Of a stretch of 64,000 nucleotides of DNA, positions 26,152 through 35,619 are shown in pieces (the stretch's first letter is position 1; every line of letters starts with the position of its first letter). Location of the stretch: the NCBI GenBank assembly GCA_947501695.1, contig CANMWO010000003.1:521001-585000 (forward strand), read 5' to 3'. The notes beneath the pieces were generated by a model that did not search any database, had not been told where the DNA came from, and saw only the letters and a list, made by a program, of their open reading frames with translations. Source of the stretch: an uncultured Sphingomonadaceae bacterium. GTDB taxonomy: Bacteria > Pseudomonadota > Alphaproteobacteria > Sphingomonadales > Sphingomonadaceae. A program made the position numbers and the translations under genes.

Positions 26152-26490
26152 ATGAATGACGAGTCGCAAAAATTTGAAGTGCCAGTCGAACTAGGCGACG
26201 AAATTGGCGGAAATGGGCGCGTTTATTTTGAGAATGTTGTCATCGACAATGTGCTGGATGCATTGCTCGAACTGTCGGCAACGGTCTGGACGCATCACGA
26301 CCGGGTGATTGTGCTTGAAAAAATACTGGCGGCCAAAGGCATTGATGTGAGCGAAGAAATTGAAGGCCATCTGCCAGATGACGCGGAAATCGAAGCGCGG
26401 GCGGCCGAACGCGACGAATTTGTGAACCGTATTTTCGGTTCTTTCCTGCGCCGTCCGACCCACAACCTCGCCGACAAAGCCGACGTATAA
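26152..26490 (+). CDS. small protein of unknown function, partner of the adjacent methyltransferase
   Basis: 112 residues, acidic and predicted mostly helical, with no domain I recognise. The core VIDNVLDALLELSATVW, then DRVIVLEKILAAKGIDVSEE and a PDDAEIEAR stretch, lines up with the 92-residue protein at 39339-39617 (shared IDN/VDN, DR-x2-VLE, LA-x2-GID, PD). Both lie directly beside homologous methyltransferase genes, here 8 bp upstream. The arrangement suggests a helper subunit or substrate carrier for the methyltransferase; nothing in the sequence proves it. Confidence 0.75.
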   Translation: MNDESQKFEVPVELGDEIGGNGRVYFENVVIDNVLDALLELSATVWTHHDRVIVLEKILAAKGIDVSEEIEGHLPDDAEIEARAAERDEFVNRIFGSFLRRPTHNLADKADV

Positions 26491-26498
26491 AGGAAATT

Positions 26499-27596
26499 AT
26501 GAACATGGATCGCGGAAATATAGGCGTACTGCCCCGTCCCACAAAATTGGCGGATGAAAGCTATCTGGAATTTGTGACTTCGTTTCGCAAATTCGCCATT
26601 CAAAAGGGCTTCCCTGTTATGTCTGCCAATGGTGAGGTGGCACTGAGCAAGGCCATCGACAAAGGTGAAGTAAAAACACCGGAAGATGGCGAGGAACTCG
26701 CACTTGATGAGATCAAGAAGGTGTTTTCCAGTGTGCCTTTCACACCAACATGGCAGCGCTTTGTTCGGTCTCAACAGGAGATGATGTGGCGCGGTACACG
26801 GCAGAGTTTTCTGCGCAATTCTGATCAGGTTATGGCCGATATGGAGGCCGCTGAGGCGTCTCATCCCGCCAATATCCACTATGATCCCTCCTTCGAGCCG
26901 CCGAAATATACCCGTTGTGAAATCCACTGTCAGCCGGGCGGTTACACCGATGACCCCTTGGGTGGACTGGTTTTCCACTATGGCACGAAAATCTTCTACG
27001 AAGGTTTTAACGACCAGGATGAAATGCATATCGAAATGGCCGGCAAAGCAACGCCGCCTGCTGATGGCAAGATTACCAAAATTCTCGATATAGGCTGCAG
27101 CATTGGTCAGTGTACAACTGCGCTGAAGAATCTACATCCTGAAGCGGAAATCTGGGGGCTGGATGTTGGCCTTCCGCTGATCCGCTATGCGCATATGCGG
27201 GCTGTACGACATGGCAAGGACGTGCATTTTAAACAGGCGCTCGCCGAAGACAGCGGTTTTGAAGACAATGAATTCGACATGGTGTTTGCCTATATCCTAT
27301 TTCACGAAGTACCTGTGAAGAAGATGAAGGAAATTGTCGCCGAGATGTTCCGTGTGTTGCGCCCCGGCGGAACATTCACAATCTATGAGTTCCCAAATAA
27401 CGACAAAGGCCAAGTGCCTGCCGGCTATCGTTTCATGATCGACAATGACAGCCGTGATAACTGTGAGCCTTATTCTCCCGCTTTTGTCGCCAGCGATTTT
27501 AAGGGCATATTGGAAGCGACAGGCTTCGCTGTAGAACCGGGTCCCGCAGTGTCCAACGATTTCCTGCAATCTTTGGTAGCAACCAAACCGGCCTAA
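26499..27596 (+). CDS. class I SAM-dependent methyltransferase (copy 1)
   Basis: 365 residues; AAAGGA lies just upstream, and the ATG at 26505 is an alternative start. An N-terminal helical domain (~1-185) with no known fold contains DPSFEPPKYTRCEIHCQPGG. The Rossmann methyltransferase domain follows: motif I ILDIGCSIGQCTTALK, acidic motif WGLDVG, QALAEDSGFEDNEFDMVF and FRVLRPGGTFTIYEF. It is homologous over both domains to the protein at 38296-39342 and, like it, sits next to a small-protein gene. Substrate unknown; the extra N-terminal domain probably makes the substrate pocket. Confidence 0.85.
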   Translation: MNMDRGNIGVLPRPTKLADESYLEFVTSFRKFAIQKGFPVMSANGEVALSKAIDKGEVKTPEDGEELALDEIKKVFSSVPFTPTWQRFVRSQQEMMWRGTRQSFLRNSDQVMADMEAAEASHPANIHYDPSFEPPKYTRCEIHCQPGGYTDDPLGGLVFHYGTKIFYEGFNDQDEMHIEMAGKATPPADGKITKILDIGCSIGQCTTALKNLHPEAEIWGLDVGLPLIRYAHMRAVRHGKDVHFKQALAEDSGFEDNEFDMVFAYILFHEVPVKKMKEIVAEMFRVLRPGGTFTIYEFPNNDKGQVPAGYRFMIDNDSRDNCEPYSPAFVASDFKGILEATGFAVEPGPAVSNDFLQSLVATKPA

Positions 27597-27597
27597 G

Positions 27598-28767
27598 TTA
27601 TTTTATCAAAGGGACCGTTGCCGGATCATAATCGAAGATACCCAATGAATCTTCGTTTTTCATCGGTGTATCTCTGAAAGAATAGGGATCGATTGCTTGC
27701 AGGCGTTCGCCACCAAGGTTGGATTCTGATTGCAGCAAGGATGCACGCTCAATCCGGGTATCGGCATAAATTTTGAGCGCCTCACCCGGATCATCTGCAG
27801 CGGCAAAAGCGCGCCCCAGGATCACGCCATCTTCGATCGCACTTGAAGCTCCCTGACCCATGTAAGGCAACATCGGATGTGCAGCATCGCCCAGCAATGC
27901 CGTGCGGCCGCTAATCCAATTGTCCAAAGGTTTGCGAACAAACAAGCCCCAGCGATATAGTTCGTCGTCTGGCATCGCCTCCAACAACTCCACTACATAG
28001 TCGGCCCAGCCTTCATAATGTACCGCCAATTCGCTTTTCGGCGCCTTCGCATTCCAGCTTTCCTCGACCCAATTGTCGACTTTTGTCAGCGCAACTATGT
28101 TCACCAAATCGGTGCCGCGAACCGGGTAGCTAACGATATTGCGGCCGGTACCGAGGTGGTTGATATTGAGGCGTTCAATCGATTGAGGACCTAATTTTTC
28201 GGCAGGTACCAGCGCGCGCCAGGCAACGTGGCCGCTAAACTCAGGTGGGTCACTATCGAACAAGGTATCACGAACGATGGATCGCAAACCATCTGCTGCT
28301 ATAGCGACATCAACATCTTCAGTGCTCCCATCCTCGAAGGAAAGCGTGACACCATCTTCACGGCTTTCGATTGCTTGCAACGACTTAGTCATCGCACAGT
28401 TTTCAAGACCAAAACCGTTAATCAGCATGTTCAACAGGTCTGCGCGGTGCAATTGGTAATAGGCTGCGTGATAAGTTTCGCGGCAATTGCGGCGATCAAA
28501 TGATTTGAGCAATTCGCCGGTCTCACCATGATAGAGCCGCTGTTCAAGTGGTTCATTAGCAAGTGGGTTCAAAATATCTTTAAACCCAAGTGATTCCAAT
28601 CCCAACGTAGCGTTGGGAGACATGGAAATTCCCGCTCCCACTTCTCCAAATTCCGGCGCACGCTCATAGATACGCGGTGAAAACCCTGCTTTCTTCAATG
28701 CAATGCCTGCTGCAAGTCCGCCAATACCACCACCGACAATTGCTATATTCAGGGTCTTATCGATCAC
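27598..28767 (-). CDS. class A flavin monooxygenase (salicylate / 6-hydroxynicotinate hydroxylase-like)
   Basis: 389 residues. FAD motifs in order: IAIVGGGIGGLAAGIALKKA (GxGxxG), IAADGLRSIVR (DG motif) and LLGDAAHPMLPYMGQGAS (GD motif). The family hydroxylates (often decarboxylatively) aromatic or N-heteroaromatic acids with NAD(P)H and O2. Overlaps the flavin oxidase gene by ATGA, making a two-gene leftward operon that faces the methyltransferase gene end to end. The pairing with an oxidase suggests successive oxidation steps; the actual ring or substrate cannot be told. Confidence 0.87.
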   Translation of the reverse strand: MIDKTLNIAIVGGGIGGLAAGIALKKAGFSPRIYERAPEFGEVGAGISMSPNATLGLESLGFKDILNPLANEPLEQRLYHGETGELLKSFDRRNCRETYHAAYYQLHRADLLNMLINGFGLENCAMTKSLQAIESREDGVTLSFEDGSTEDVDVAIAADGLRSIVRDTLFDSDPPEFSGHVAWRALVPAEKLGPQSIERLNINHLGTGRNIVSYPVRGTDLVNIVALTKVDNWVEESWNAKAPKSELAVHYEGWADYVVELLEAMPDDELYRWGLFVRKPLDNWISGRTALLGDAAHPMLPYMGQGASSAIEDGVILGRAFAAADDPGEALKIYADTRIERASLLQSESNLGGERLQAIDPYSFRDTPMKNEDSLGIFDYDPATVPLIK

Positions 28768-30350
28768 AGGCCCAATGCTCCTGGGTTAATAATGTTATCA
28801 GGGTCTAGCCTCTTTTTTAAATCGCGGAGCAAGGCTCCCGGCCCATCCCCCCGATTCTGCATGTAAGGATAGAGCCGCCCAATTTGAAAATGTGTGCCGC
28901 CATGCTGATGAACCAGTTCGTTGAAAGCCTCGACAAACGCGATCACCAATTTGCGTGCTTCCGGATTGTCAGGAAATTCCGACATACTGCCTTCCAGATA
29001 TTCCGGTGTTTTTCGATTGTGATATTCGTTCAATGTGTCGGGCCAATAAAACACCGGCTCATAAAGTAACCCGATACCGGCCACGCCTGCAAAAAATTCG
29101 GCAACCGTAACTTCAACCTCCAGCATTTTGTCAGCAAAACGCGCTTTCAAATCTACATATTCACGGTGAAAGTTAGACAATGCGGATGGAGGAAACAGAC
29201 CGTGGATCGGTAACATCCGGCGGCCATCGGGGTGAGTTACTGGAAGAACTGGAAACGGATCTGCCCGCGTCATAAGTGGTACTGTATTGACGATCTCCGC
29301 ACCCGATGTATCAAATCCGCGAATGGCATTGATCCGACTTCGCAGATCGGCCTTGTCGCGACCCTCAACGACAAAATGCACCGTATATTTTGCTTTGTGG
29401 AGAAATCGCCGCCCGCCTAAAGCAATGCGCAACATTCGGGCAATGGCAGATAAAGGGTTCCCTGCCGCTTTTCCTATCCGCCACATCGCCTTTGCGTCTT
29501 CGATCAAATTGGCAGGACCTGCATTTTGCCGAGCCACATCGCCATCCATTGCGATCATTTCTGAGGACAGCCGCCGCGAGAAAAGTTCTGAAAAATGTTT
29601 GGTCATGGCATCGAAATCATCATAGGCGAATGATAGGCCCGTGACATGTGCGGGACGGGGCTCAATCTCCAATGTTACCGACGTTTTGATGCCAAGCGCA
29701 CCCGCATCATTGGCAAAGATACCAGTCAAGTCTGGTCCGAAATTGCGGTTGAACGGACCGGTGTTGGTAGTGCCATCGGAGCCGCTATTGATGACTTCTC
29801 CGGTTCCGACGACGACTTCAAAACTCTTCACCGCATTGGCGGATGCACCGGTTGTTCCCGAACCAAATGTCACTGTACCCTGGCTCATCGATCCGCCGAC
29901 CGTTGCTGTATTTCCAGACATGGGCCCCCAGAAGCGAGCCCGCCGATCATGTTTCACGAGCGCCGCGTCGAGCGCCGCCCAAGTGCAGCCGGCCTCGACA
30001 GTGACATGCCCATCCTCCACCGAAACTTCACGTACATTAGCCAGATTCGAGAAATCCAGCATGACTGATTTGTCACCAATTGGTTGGAAAGCATTAGTAT
30101 AGGACATTCCGCCGCCGCGCATGAATATTGCAATGTCAGAGATGTGGCACAGCTTCACGATATCCACGACAGCTTTTGTGTCAGACGGACTCGCCACAGC
30201 TATCGGTAAATCACCTTCAAAAAAAAGATCCTGAGAGAAGTATTGCAGATCAGCTTCATCGGTGTGAACCGCATCTTTCCCGCATATCGCAACCAGCTGG
30301 TCCAGCATGTCTGTATTCTGACTTATATCCATGGTGGATTGAGGTTCCAT
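28764..30350 (-). CDS. FAD-linked oxidase, VAO / GlcD family
   Basis: 528 residues. The N-terminal PCMH-type FAD domain (about 40-235) shows IAIFMRGGGMSYTNAF, GPMSGNTATVGGSMSQG and DAGALGIKTSVTLEIEPRP. The C-terminal FAD-oxidase domain ends RLDPDNIINPGALGL, the usual close of the glycolate oxidase / 4-cresol hydroxylase group. Such enzymes oxidise 2-hydroxy acids or phenolic side chains. It is the first gene of the leftward pair with the flavin monooxygenase. The start at 30350 has no clear ribosome site; an ATG six codons later is possible. Confidence 0.82.
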   Translation of the reverse strand: MEPQSTMDISQNTDMLDQLVAICGKDAVHTDEADLQYFSQDLFFEGDLPIAVASPSDTKAVVDIVKLCHISDIAIFMRGGGMSYTNAFQPIGDKSVMLDFSNLANVREVSVEDGHVTVEAGCTWAALDAALVKHDRRARFWGPMSGNTATVGGSMSQGTVTFGSGTTGASANAVKSFEVVVGTGEVINSGSDGTTNTGPFNRNFGPDLTGIFANDAGALGIKTSVTLEIEPRPAHVTGLSFAYDDFDAMTKHFSELFSRRLSSEMIAMDGDVARQNAGPANLIEDAKAMWRIGKAAGNPLSAIARMLRIALGGRRFLHKAKYTVHFVVEGRDKADLRSRINAIRGFDTSGAEIVNTVPLMTRADPFPVLPVTHPDGRRMLPIHGLFPPSALSNFHREYVDLKARFADKMLEVEVTVAEFFAGVAGIGLLYEPVFYWPDTLNEYHNRKTPEYLEGSMSEFPDNPEARKLVIAFVEAFNELVHQHGGTHFQIGRLYPYMQNRGDGPGALLRDLKKRLDPDNIINPGALGL

Positions 30351-30468
30351 ATCAATTGGTTGATCCAGCGAAGACTGCTTTCCAATAGCACAAAAGTTTG
30401 TATCCGGCTGACGGTTAAAAACGCTTCTTGTAATGTGCCGACTGCTAACGGATCATAAGCTAGAGACC

Positions 30469-31845
30469 ATGAGCGCAATAATAACTTCTGACGACCATGG
30501 GCGAGAGCTACTTGCGACTTCGGAAAATGATCAGGTCTATGCGCCCTTGCGTTGCTGGCTAGTTGTTGCGGCACTCTCCTTCGCAAGCATTGTGAGCTAT
30601 ATTGATCGACAAGTGATCAATCTGCTGGTTGATCCCATTAAGGCTGATCTCGGCCTAACAGACGTTCAAATCAGCCTGCTACAGGGATTTTCTTTTGCAC
30701 TGCTCTACGCTGCGCTGGCCATCCCGCTGGCCTGGGTAGCCGACCGAAAAAATCGCAAATATGTGATCTTGGGCGGCCTGATCGTCTGGACTGCAGCAAC
30801 TTTGGGGAGCGGTATGGCAATGGGTTTTGTCGCCCTGTTTGTCGCCCGGATGATGGTCGGCGTCGGAGAAGCGACATTGGCTCCGGCCGGATTTTCGATG
30901 TTAAGTGATTATTTTCCCAACGAAAAACTGCCAGCCGCGATTAGCGTGTTCACTGGTACAGGATTTCTCGGTTCAGGTTTGGCATTGCTTATCGGTGGGT
31001 ATTTATATGCACAGCTTGAAGCGATCGGTCCAACGACTCTTTCCTTTGGAACATTCCAACCATGGCAGCTCACCTTTTTTGCAGTGGCATTGTTGAGTAT
31101 CCCGGTTTTTATCTGCCTGCTTTTTGTTCGCGAACCAGCGCGGAAGGATGGCAATGTAGTTCTTGCGGCAAAAGACGCCCCACCCGCGCTTGAGGTTCTC
31201 ACCTTTGTTAAAACAAACGCTGCTGTGTTTTTCCCCCTATTTATTGGATTTTCCTGCTTCGCTGCCGCGCAGTTTGGGATAGGAGCCTGGGCACCGAGCT
31301 ACTTCATTCGAGTCCATGAATGGACCCAGTTGGAGGTCGGACAGTATTTTGGACCTGTCGTTATGTTTGCAGGTGTTGCGGGTGTTGTTTCCGGAGGCTT
31401 TATGGCGGAACGGATGCTATCGAACGGCATTAAGGATGCCACTTTGCGCTTGCCCTTGATAGCGGTTCTTTGCGCGCTACCAGTTGCGATCGCGTTCCCC
31501 TTGGTTGCATCGCCCTGGATAGCTTTGCTACTTTTGGCGATGGTATTATTTTTCGGCACGGTTCCCTTTGGCGCGGGCGTTTCAACGTTTCCGCTCATAA
31601 CGCCCAATCGAATGCGTGCGCAGGTTGTCGCAATGTATCTGCTGGTTGCCAATTTACTCGGCTACTCAGCCGGGCCGCTTCTCATTGCCTGGATGACCGA
31701 CAATATCTTTGGTTCGCCAGAAGCAATCAACATGTCGCTAGCAATTGCGCCGCCTGCAACCATGTCAGTCGGACTATGTCTGATTTTGCTAGCACTCAAA
31801 CCCTATCGCAATATGATATCGAATAACGAAGCGGAGTCCTTTTAG
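30469..31845 (+). CDS. MFS transporter (spinster / ACS-like)
   Basis: 458 residues from the ATG at 30469, chosen over an ATG at 30433 because it has the better spacing and leaves a normal N-terminus. Twelve hydrophobic helices; the conserved helix 1 start SIVSYIDRQVINLLVDPIKA and the loop motif ALAIPLAWVADRKNRKY are typical of MFS families moving aromatic or organic acids. First gene of the rightward operon 30469-41757, so it probably imports the compound that the operon breaks down. Confidence 0.83.
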   Translation: MSAIITSDDHGRELLATSENDQVYAPLRCWLVVAALSFASIVSYIDRQVINLLVDPIKADLGLTDVQISLLQGFSFALLYAALAIPLAWVADRKNRKYVILGGLIVWTAATLGSGMAMGFVALFVARMMVGVGEATLAPAGFSMLSDYFPNEKLPAAISVFTGTGFLGSGLALLIGGYLYAQLEAIGPTTLSFGTFQPWQLTFFAVALLSIPVFICLLFVREPARKDGNVVLAAKDAPPALEVLTFVKTNAAVFFPLFIGFSCFAAAQFGIGAWAPSYFIRVHEWTQLEVGQYFGPVVMFAGVAGVVSGGFMAERMLSNGIKDATLRLPLIAVLCALPVAIAFPLVASPWIALLLLAMVLFFGTVPFGAGVSTFPLITPNRMRAQVVAMYLLVANLLGYSAGPLLIAWMTDNIFGSPEAINMSLAIAPPATMSVGLCLILLALKPYRNMISNNEAESF

Positions 31846-33323
31846 TGGCATTGATCGATCTTGCCCCCGCGACACAATCCTTCATCGGAAAGGATCAGAA
31901 GATCCTGATTGGTGACCGCTGGCGTGATGCAGGCAATGCTGCACTGATTGATGTGATCAATCCGGCCGATGGCAAAAGGATTTCGGGAATTGGCGATGCC
32001 AGCGGCGAGGATGTCGACAATGCCGTTGCTGCCGCGCGCGAGGCATTTGAAAACGGACCATGGCCTGAGATGAAGCCAGGCGAGCGTTCCCGGTTAATTT
32101 ATCAAATTGCTGACAAGATGGAGGCGCATGCCGAGGAGCTGGCGCAGTTGGAAACGTTGGACAATGGCAAACCGATTAATTTTGCGCACGGAGACGTTGC
32201 CGCCTCTATTGGCGCAATGCGTTATTACGCCGGGTGGGCCGACAAAATCCAAGGTAGTACGCATACTATCAACCTACCGGGCGACCACCATGTCTATACA
32301 ATCAAGGAACCGGTCGGTGTTGTCGCATTGATCGTGCCTTGGAATTATCCGCTAGTCATGGCGGCGATGAAGCTCGGTCCTGCACTGGCTGCGGGTTGCA
32401 CCGCGATCTTGAAGCCGGCCGAAGACACCTCTCTATCTGCTCTGCGGCTTGGCCAATTGATGCTGGAAGCAGGATTGCCTGTGGGTGTTTTGAACATCGT
32501 CACGGGCTATGGACATAGTGTCGGCTCGGCTCTGATCAATCACCCCTGTGTCGATAAGATTGCCTTCACGGGATCAACCGCGACTGGTAAAGTCATCGCT
32601 CACGCAGCCGCCGAAGGTTTGAAGAAAGTTAGCCTTGAGCTGGGCGGTAAGTCACCCAACATCATTATGCCAGACGCCGACCTGGACAAGGCCGTTCCTG
32701 CATCCGCGATGGGTATTTTCTTCAACAGCGGCCAGACCTGTACAGCATCATCGCGGCTTTATGTTCACGAAGATATCAAAGATGAAGTCATCCAGGGCAT
32801 TGCCGAAGTTGGAAAATCATTGAAAATCGCTCCCGGCCTTGATGACGAGAGCATGATGGGGCCGTTGGTTTCCAAGAAGCAGTTCGAGCGAGTCACAAGC
32901 TATATTGAGCAGGGCCAAAAGGAAGGTGCTGAAATTGCATCAGGTGGTGTCCGGCATGGGGATGAAGGATATTTCCTGGAACCCACAATTATCGATCAAA
33001 CCAATAATGATATGACCGTGGTCAAAGAAGAAATTTTCGGACCTGTATTGGTAACGCAAAGCTTCAAGACCGAGGAAGAGGCTCTCACATTGGCAAATGA
33101 CACAGAATATGGACTGGCTGGTGCTGTTTGGACCCGGGACATTTCAACCGGTCACCGGATGGCTGGCAAGATCAAGGCAGGCATATTGGGTATCAACACA
33201 GTTATGGGTGCCGATTGGGATGTATCGCTCGGCGGCCATAAACAATCGGGTATTGGTCGCGAAAATGGGCGTGAGGGTTTAGAACTCTACCTCAACACCA
33301 AATCTGTGTTCACGGCGTTATGA
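31845..33323 (+). CDS. NAD(P)-dependent aldehyde dehydrogenase
   Basis: 492 residues from a GTG that overlaps the transporter stop (TAGTG), with GGAG eight bases upstream. Family motifs are complete: VVALIVPWNYPLVMAAMKLG, FTGSTATGKV, LELGGKSPNIIM (base Glu), SGQTCTASSR (nucleophile Cys) and EEIFGPVLV. More similar to betaine/phenylacetaldehyde-type ALDHs and to the ALDH at 50796 than to the one at 17545 in these motif regions. It oxidises an aldehyde intermediate of the pathway. Confidence 0.9.
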   Translation: MALIDLAPATQSFIGKDQKILIGDRWRDAGNAALIDVINPADGKRISGIGDASGEDVDNAVAAAREAFENGPWPEMKPGERSRLIYQIADKMEAHAEELAQLETLDNGKPINFAHGDVAASIGAMRYYAGWADKIQGSTHTINLPGDHHVYTIKEPVGVVALIVPWNYPLVMAAMKLGPALAAGCTAILKPAEDTSLSALRLGQLMLEAGLPVGVLNIVTGYGHSVGSALINHPCVDKIAFTGSTATGKVIAHAAAEGLKKVSLELGGKSPNIIMPDADLDKAVPASAMGIFFNSGQTCTASSRLYVHEDIKDEVIQGIAEVGKSLKIAPGLDDESMMGPLVSKKQFERVTSYIEQGQKEGAEIASGGVRHGDEGYFLEPTIIDQTNNDMTVVKEEIFGPVLVTQSFKTEEEALTLANDTEYGLAGAVWTRDISTGHRMAGKIKAGILGINTVMGADWDVSLGGHKQSGIGRENGREGLELYLNTKSVFTAL

Positions 33324-34126
33324 CCCACGCTACCGAAATCCAAAAGATTGATGTCGGTGATGCCAAAATCCATGTGGAGATTACCGGCGAAGGTCCCGAT
33401 CTGTTTCTGGTTGCTGGCCTCGGCGGACGCGGCGCATTCTGGAGCAAACAGGTACAGGGTTTCGCAGAACATTTTCGTGTGATCACATTTGATCATCGAG
33501 GTTGCGGCGACAGCAGCCCCGATAAGGTCGTTTACGGCGCCGAGCATATGGCCGAAGATGTTCTCGCGCTGATGGATGCCATGGGGATCGAACAGATAAA
33601 TTTGATCGGCCATTCCACTGGCGGGGCAATTGGACAGCATATTGCTCTGGATCATCCGGAGCGGCTGTCGAAGCTCGTTCTGTCTTGCAGCTGGGCCGGA
33701 CCTGACGAATATCTGACACAATTGTTTCGCACGCGGCGCGAGATATTGATCAGCTGCGGCCCACTCGCCTATCTAACCATGGGTACCTATCTTGCGATGC
33801 CAAGCTCCATTTTGCAGCCACAGATGACCTCGGCGCGAGCGTTCATGGAGGAACGACTAGCAGCCTTCCCGGGGTTGGAAGTCGAGCTATCGCGGATCAA
33901 CGCCGTATACACACATGACCTTCGCAGCCGGTTGCATCACATCAAAATCCCAACATTATGCATCGGTTCGGCAGATGATCAAATCACGCCGCCGGGCTTT
34001 ACCGAGGAAATGGGCGAATTGATTGAAGGAGCGGAAATCCATTTGCTGGATCGCGGTGGTCACTTCTGTCCGATCGCTGCGACGGAGCCCTATAACGCCC
34101 GGGTATTGATGTTTTTGAAGGATTAG
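33320..34126 (+). CDS. alpha/beta hydrolase (enol-lactonase / RutD / NicD type)
   Basis: 268 residues in an ATGA overlap with the aldehyde dehydrogenase gene; no signal peptide. Oxyanion region LVAGLGGRGAFWSKQV, FDHRGCGDS, nucleophile elbow LIGHSTGGAIGQH, acid in SADDQITPP and histidine in LDRGGHFCPIAA. It belongs to the group of 3-oxoadipate enol-lactonases, aminoacrylate hydrolase RutD and N-formylmaleamate deformylase NicD; the sequence does not say which reaction applies. Cytoplasmic step of the pathway. Confidence 0.84.
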   Translation: MTHATEIQKIDVGDAKIHVEITGEGPDLFLVAGLGGRGAFWSKQVQGFAEHFRVITFDHRGCGDSSPDKVVYGAEHMAEDVLALMDAMGIEQINLIGHSTGGAIGQHIALDHPERLSKLVLSCSWAGPDEYLTQLFRTRREILISCGPLAYLTMGTYLAMPSSILQPQMTSARAFMEERLAAFPGLEVELSRINAVYTHDLRSRLHHIKIPTLCIGSADDQITPPGFTEEMGELIEGAEIHLLDRGGHFCPIAATEPYNARVLMFLKD

Positions 34127-34135
34127 GAGGCCGGT

Positions 34136-34636
34136 ATGGCGGATGAAATCACCAAAGGAAAATCGGTCATCGTCGGCCCGGATGAAGGTCGCTCGCTTTG
34201 GCAGCCTATGCCATCCCGGGGGTATGTCGATGTCAATTTAACGCCTGATAACATGCCGTATGATACGTTTTCCAGCGGGGTTCAGGTGATGCCGCCAGGA
34301 TGCATGGTGCGAGAACATGGCCACAAACAAAATCACGAACTGGTATTCGTCTATGAGGGTAGCGGAGAAGTCGACATTGATGGCGAGGTTACAAAATTCA
34401 CGCCCGGCACCACAATATTGTTCGCTCGCAATTGCACTCACTGGATAAAAAATACCGGTAAAACAGACCTGAAAATGTTTTGGGTGTTCTTTCCTCCGGG
34501 ACTGGAAGACTGGTTCTACGCCATTGGCAAAGACAGAAAACCGGGTGACCCCATGCCCGAGCCCTTTGACCGACCGGACAGTGTGCAGGAAGTCATGGAC
34601 AAGATGCGCTTTCTTCCGCCTAGGAATGCTGATTGA
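34136..34636 (+). CDS. single-domain cupin protein
   Basis: 166 residues with a strong AGGAGG six bases before the start. Cupin motif 1 is complete: H-x-H-x4-E-x6-G in REHGHKQNHELVFVYEG. Motif 2 ends ARNCTHWIKN with the third histidine. All metal ligands are therefore present, so a metal-dependent dioxygenase or isomerase is plausible; a sugar or acid binding role cannot be excluded. Its stop overlaps the next start by one base (TGATG). Confidence 0.8.
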   Translation: MADEITKGKSVIVGPDEGRSLWQPMPSRGYVDVNLTPDNMPYDTFSSGVQVMPPGCMVREHGHKQNHELVFVYEGSGEVDIDGEVTKFTPGTTILFARNCTHWIKNTGKTDLKMFWVFFPPGLEDWFYAIGKDRKPGDPMPEPFDRPDSVQEVMDKMRFLPPRNAD

Positions 34637-35619
34637 TGCGGATCATCACCCAATCTCAAGTCGAACGGCTACTACCTGTTGATGCGTGTGTTGACGTGAT
34701 GCGCGATGCAATGATGGCGACGTCCCGGCGTGATGTCACATTGCCGATCAGGCAGTTTATGCCCGTCCCGAAAGCTCCGGGCAAACTCGCGCTCATGCCT
34801 GGAACGCTTGGTGACCCGGCCTGTTTTGGTATAAAATTGGTTTGTAAATATGATCGCCCACATGGAGATCCGCTGGGCACCCATGTCGGCATGGTGATGC
34901 TCTTCGATAGCGAGAAAGGCATCCCGCTTGCGATGATCGAGGGGAGTTCTCTAACGGCCATTCGGACATCAGCCGCCAGCGCGTTAGCGACTGATATACT
35001 GGCGCGCGAAGACAGCACTCGGTTAGCAATTATCGGCAATGGCGAGCAAGCAATGCGCCATGTTCACGCTATGCGGGCTGTGCGTAACATTGATCACATA
35101 ACTGTCTGGGGCAGGGATGCAGATCGGGCTGGCGAATTTGCGAAAGCTGTGGTCGACAAAACAGACATCACCACTGAAGCTGCTGATAGCGCTACTGCCG
35201 CTGTCGCAGAGGCAGATATCATCTGCACCACCACATCAGCGAAGCAGCCGATTCTGTCCGGTGCTGACCTGAAAGCGGGGCAACATATAAATCTGGTCGG
35301 TTCCGCCATTCCAACCACTGCAGAGGTTGATGATGAAGCCGTTCTGAAATCGCGTTTCTATGTCGACTACCGCGATGCTGCGATGGCGGCCGCCGGCGAA
35401 CTATTGGGCGCGATTGAACGCGGCATTGTTACCGAAAGCCACATCGTCGGAGAAATTGGCGATGTGATTGACGGCAATGCACCCGCAAGGGGCAGCGATG
35501 ACGAGATAACATGCTACAAATCGCTTGGTGTATCGTCGCAGGATCTGGCAGCAGCTCACGCCGCATGGGCGAAGGCCGAAGCGGAAAATGGAGGGATGAC
35601 CGTTGATCTACTCACGTAA
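34636..35619 (+). CDS. ornithine cyclodeaminase / mu-crystallin family protein
   Basis: 327 residues. N-terminal dimer/substrate domain, then the NAD-binding fold LAIIGNGEQAMRHVHAM and HITVWGRDADRA. ALMPGTLGDP, then FGIKLVCKYD (substrate lysine region) and the TSAASALATDILAR helix fit the family. Members are ornithine cyclodeaminase, ketimine reductases and alanine or lysine dehydrogenases, i.e. they act on amino acids or cyclic imines with NAD(P). Its place within the operon hints that the substrate contains nitrogen, but some members have lost amine chemistry. Confidence 0.83.
   Translation: MRIITQSQVERLLPVDACVDVMRDAMMATSRRDVTLPIRQFMPVPKAPGKLALMPGTLGDPACFGIKLVCKYDRPHGDPLGTHVGMVMLFDSEKGIPLAMIEGSSLTAIRTSAASALATDILAREDSTRLAIIGNGEQAMRHVHAMRAVRNIDHITVWGRDADRAGEFAKAVVDKTDITTEAADSATAAVAEADIICTTTSAKQPILSGADLKAGQHINLVGSAIPTTAEVDDEAVLKSRFYVDYRDAAMAAAGELLGAIERGIVTESHIVGEIGDVIDGNAPARGSDDEITCYKSLGVSSQDLAAAHAAWAKAEAENGGMTVDLLT

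Noticed and set aside
26295-27029. Open frame opposite the small protein and methyltransferase (244 codons)
   Set aside because: Antisense to two coupled genes that are conserved as a duplicated pair; no motif.
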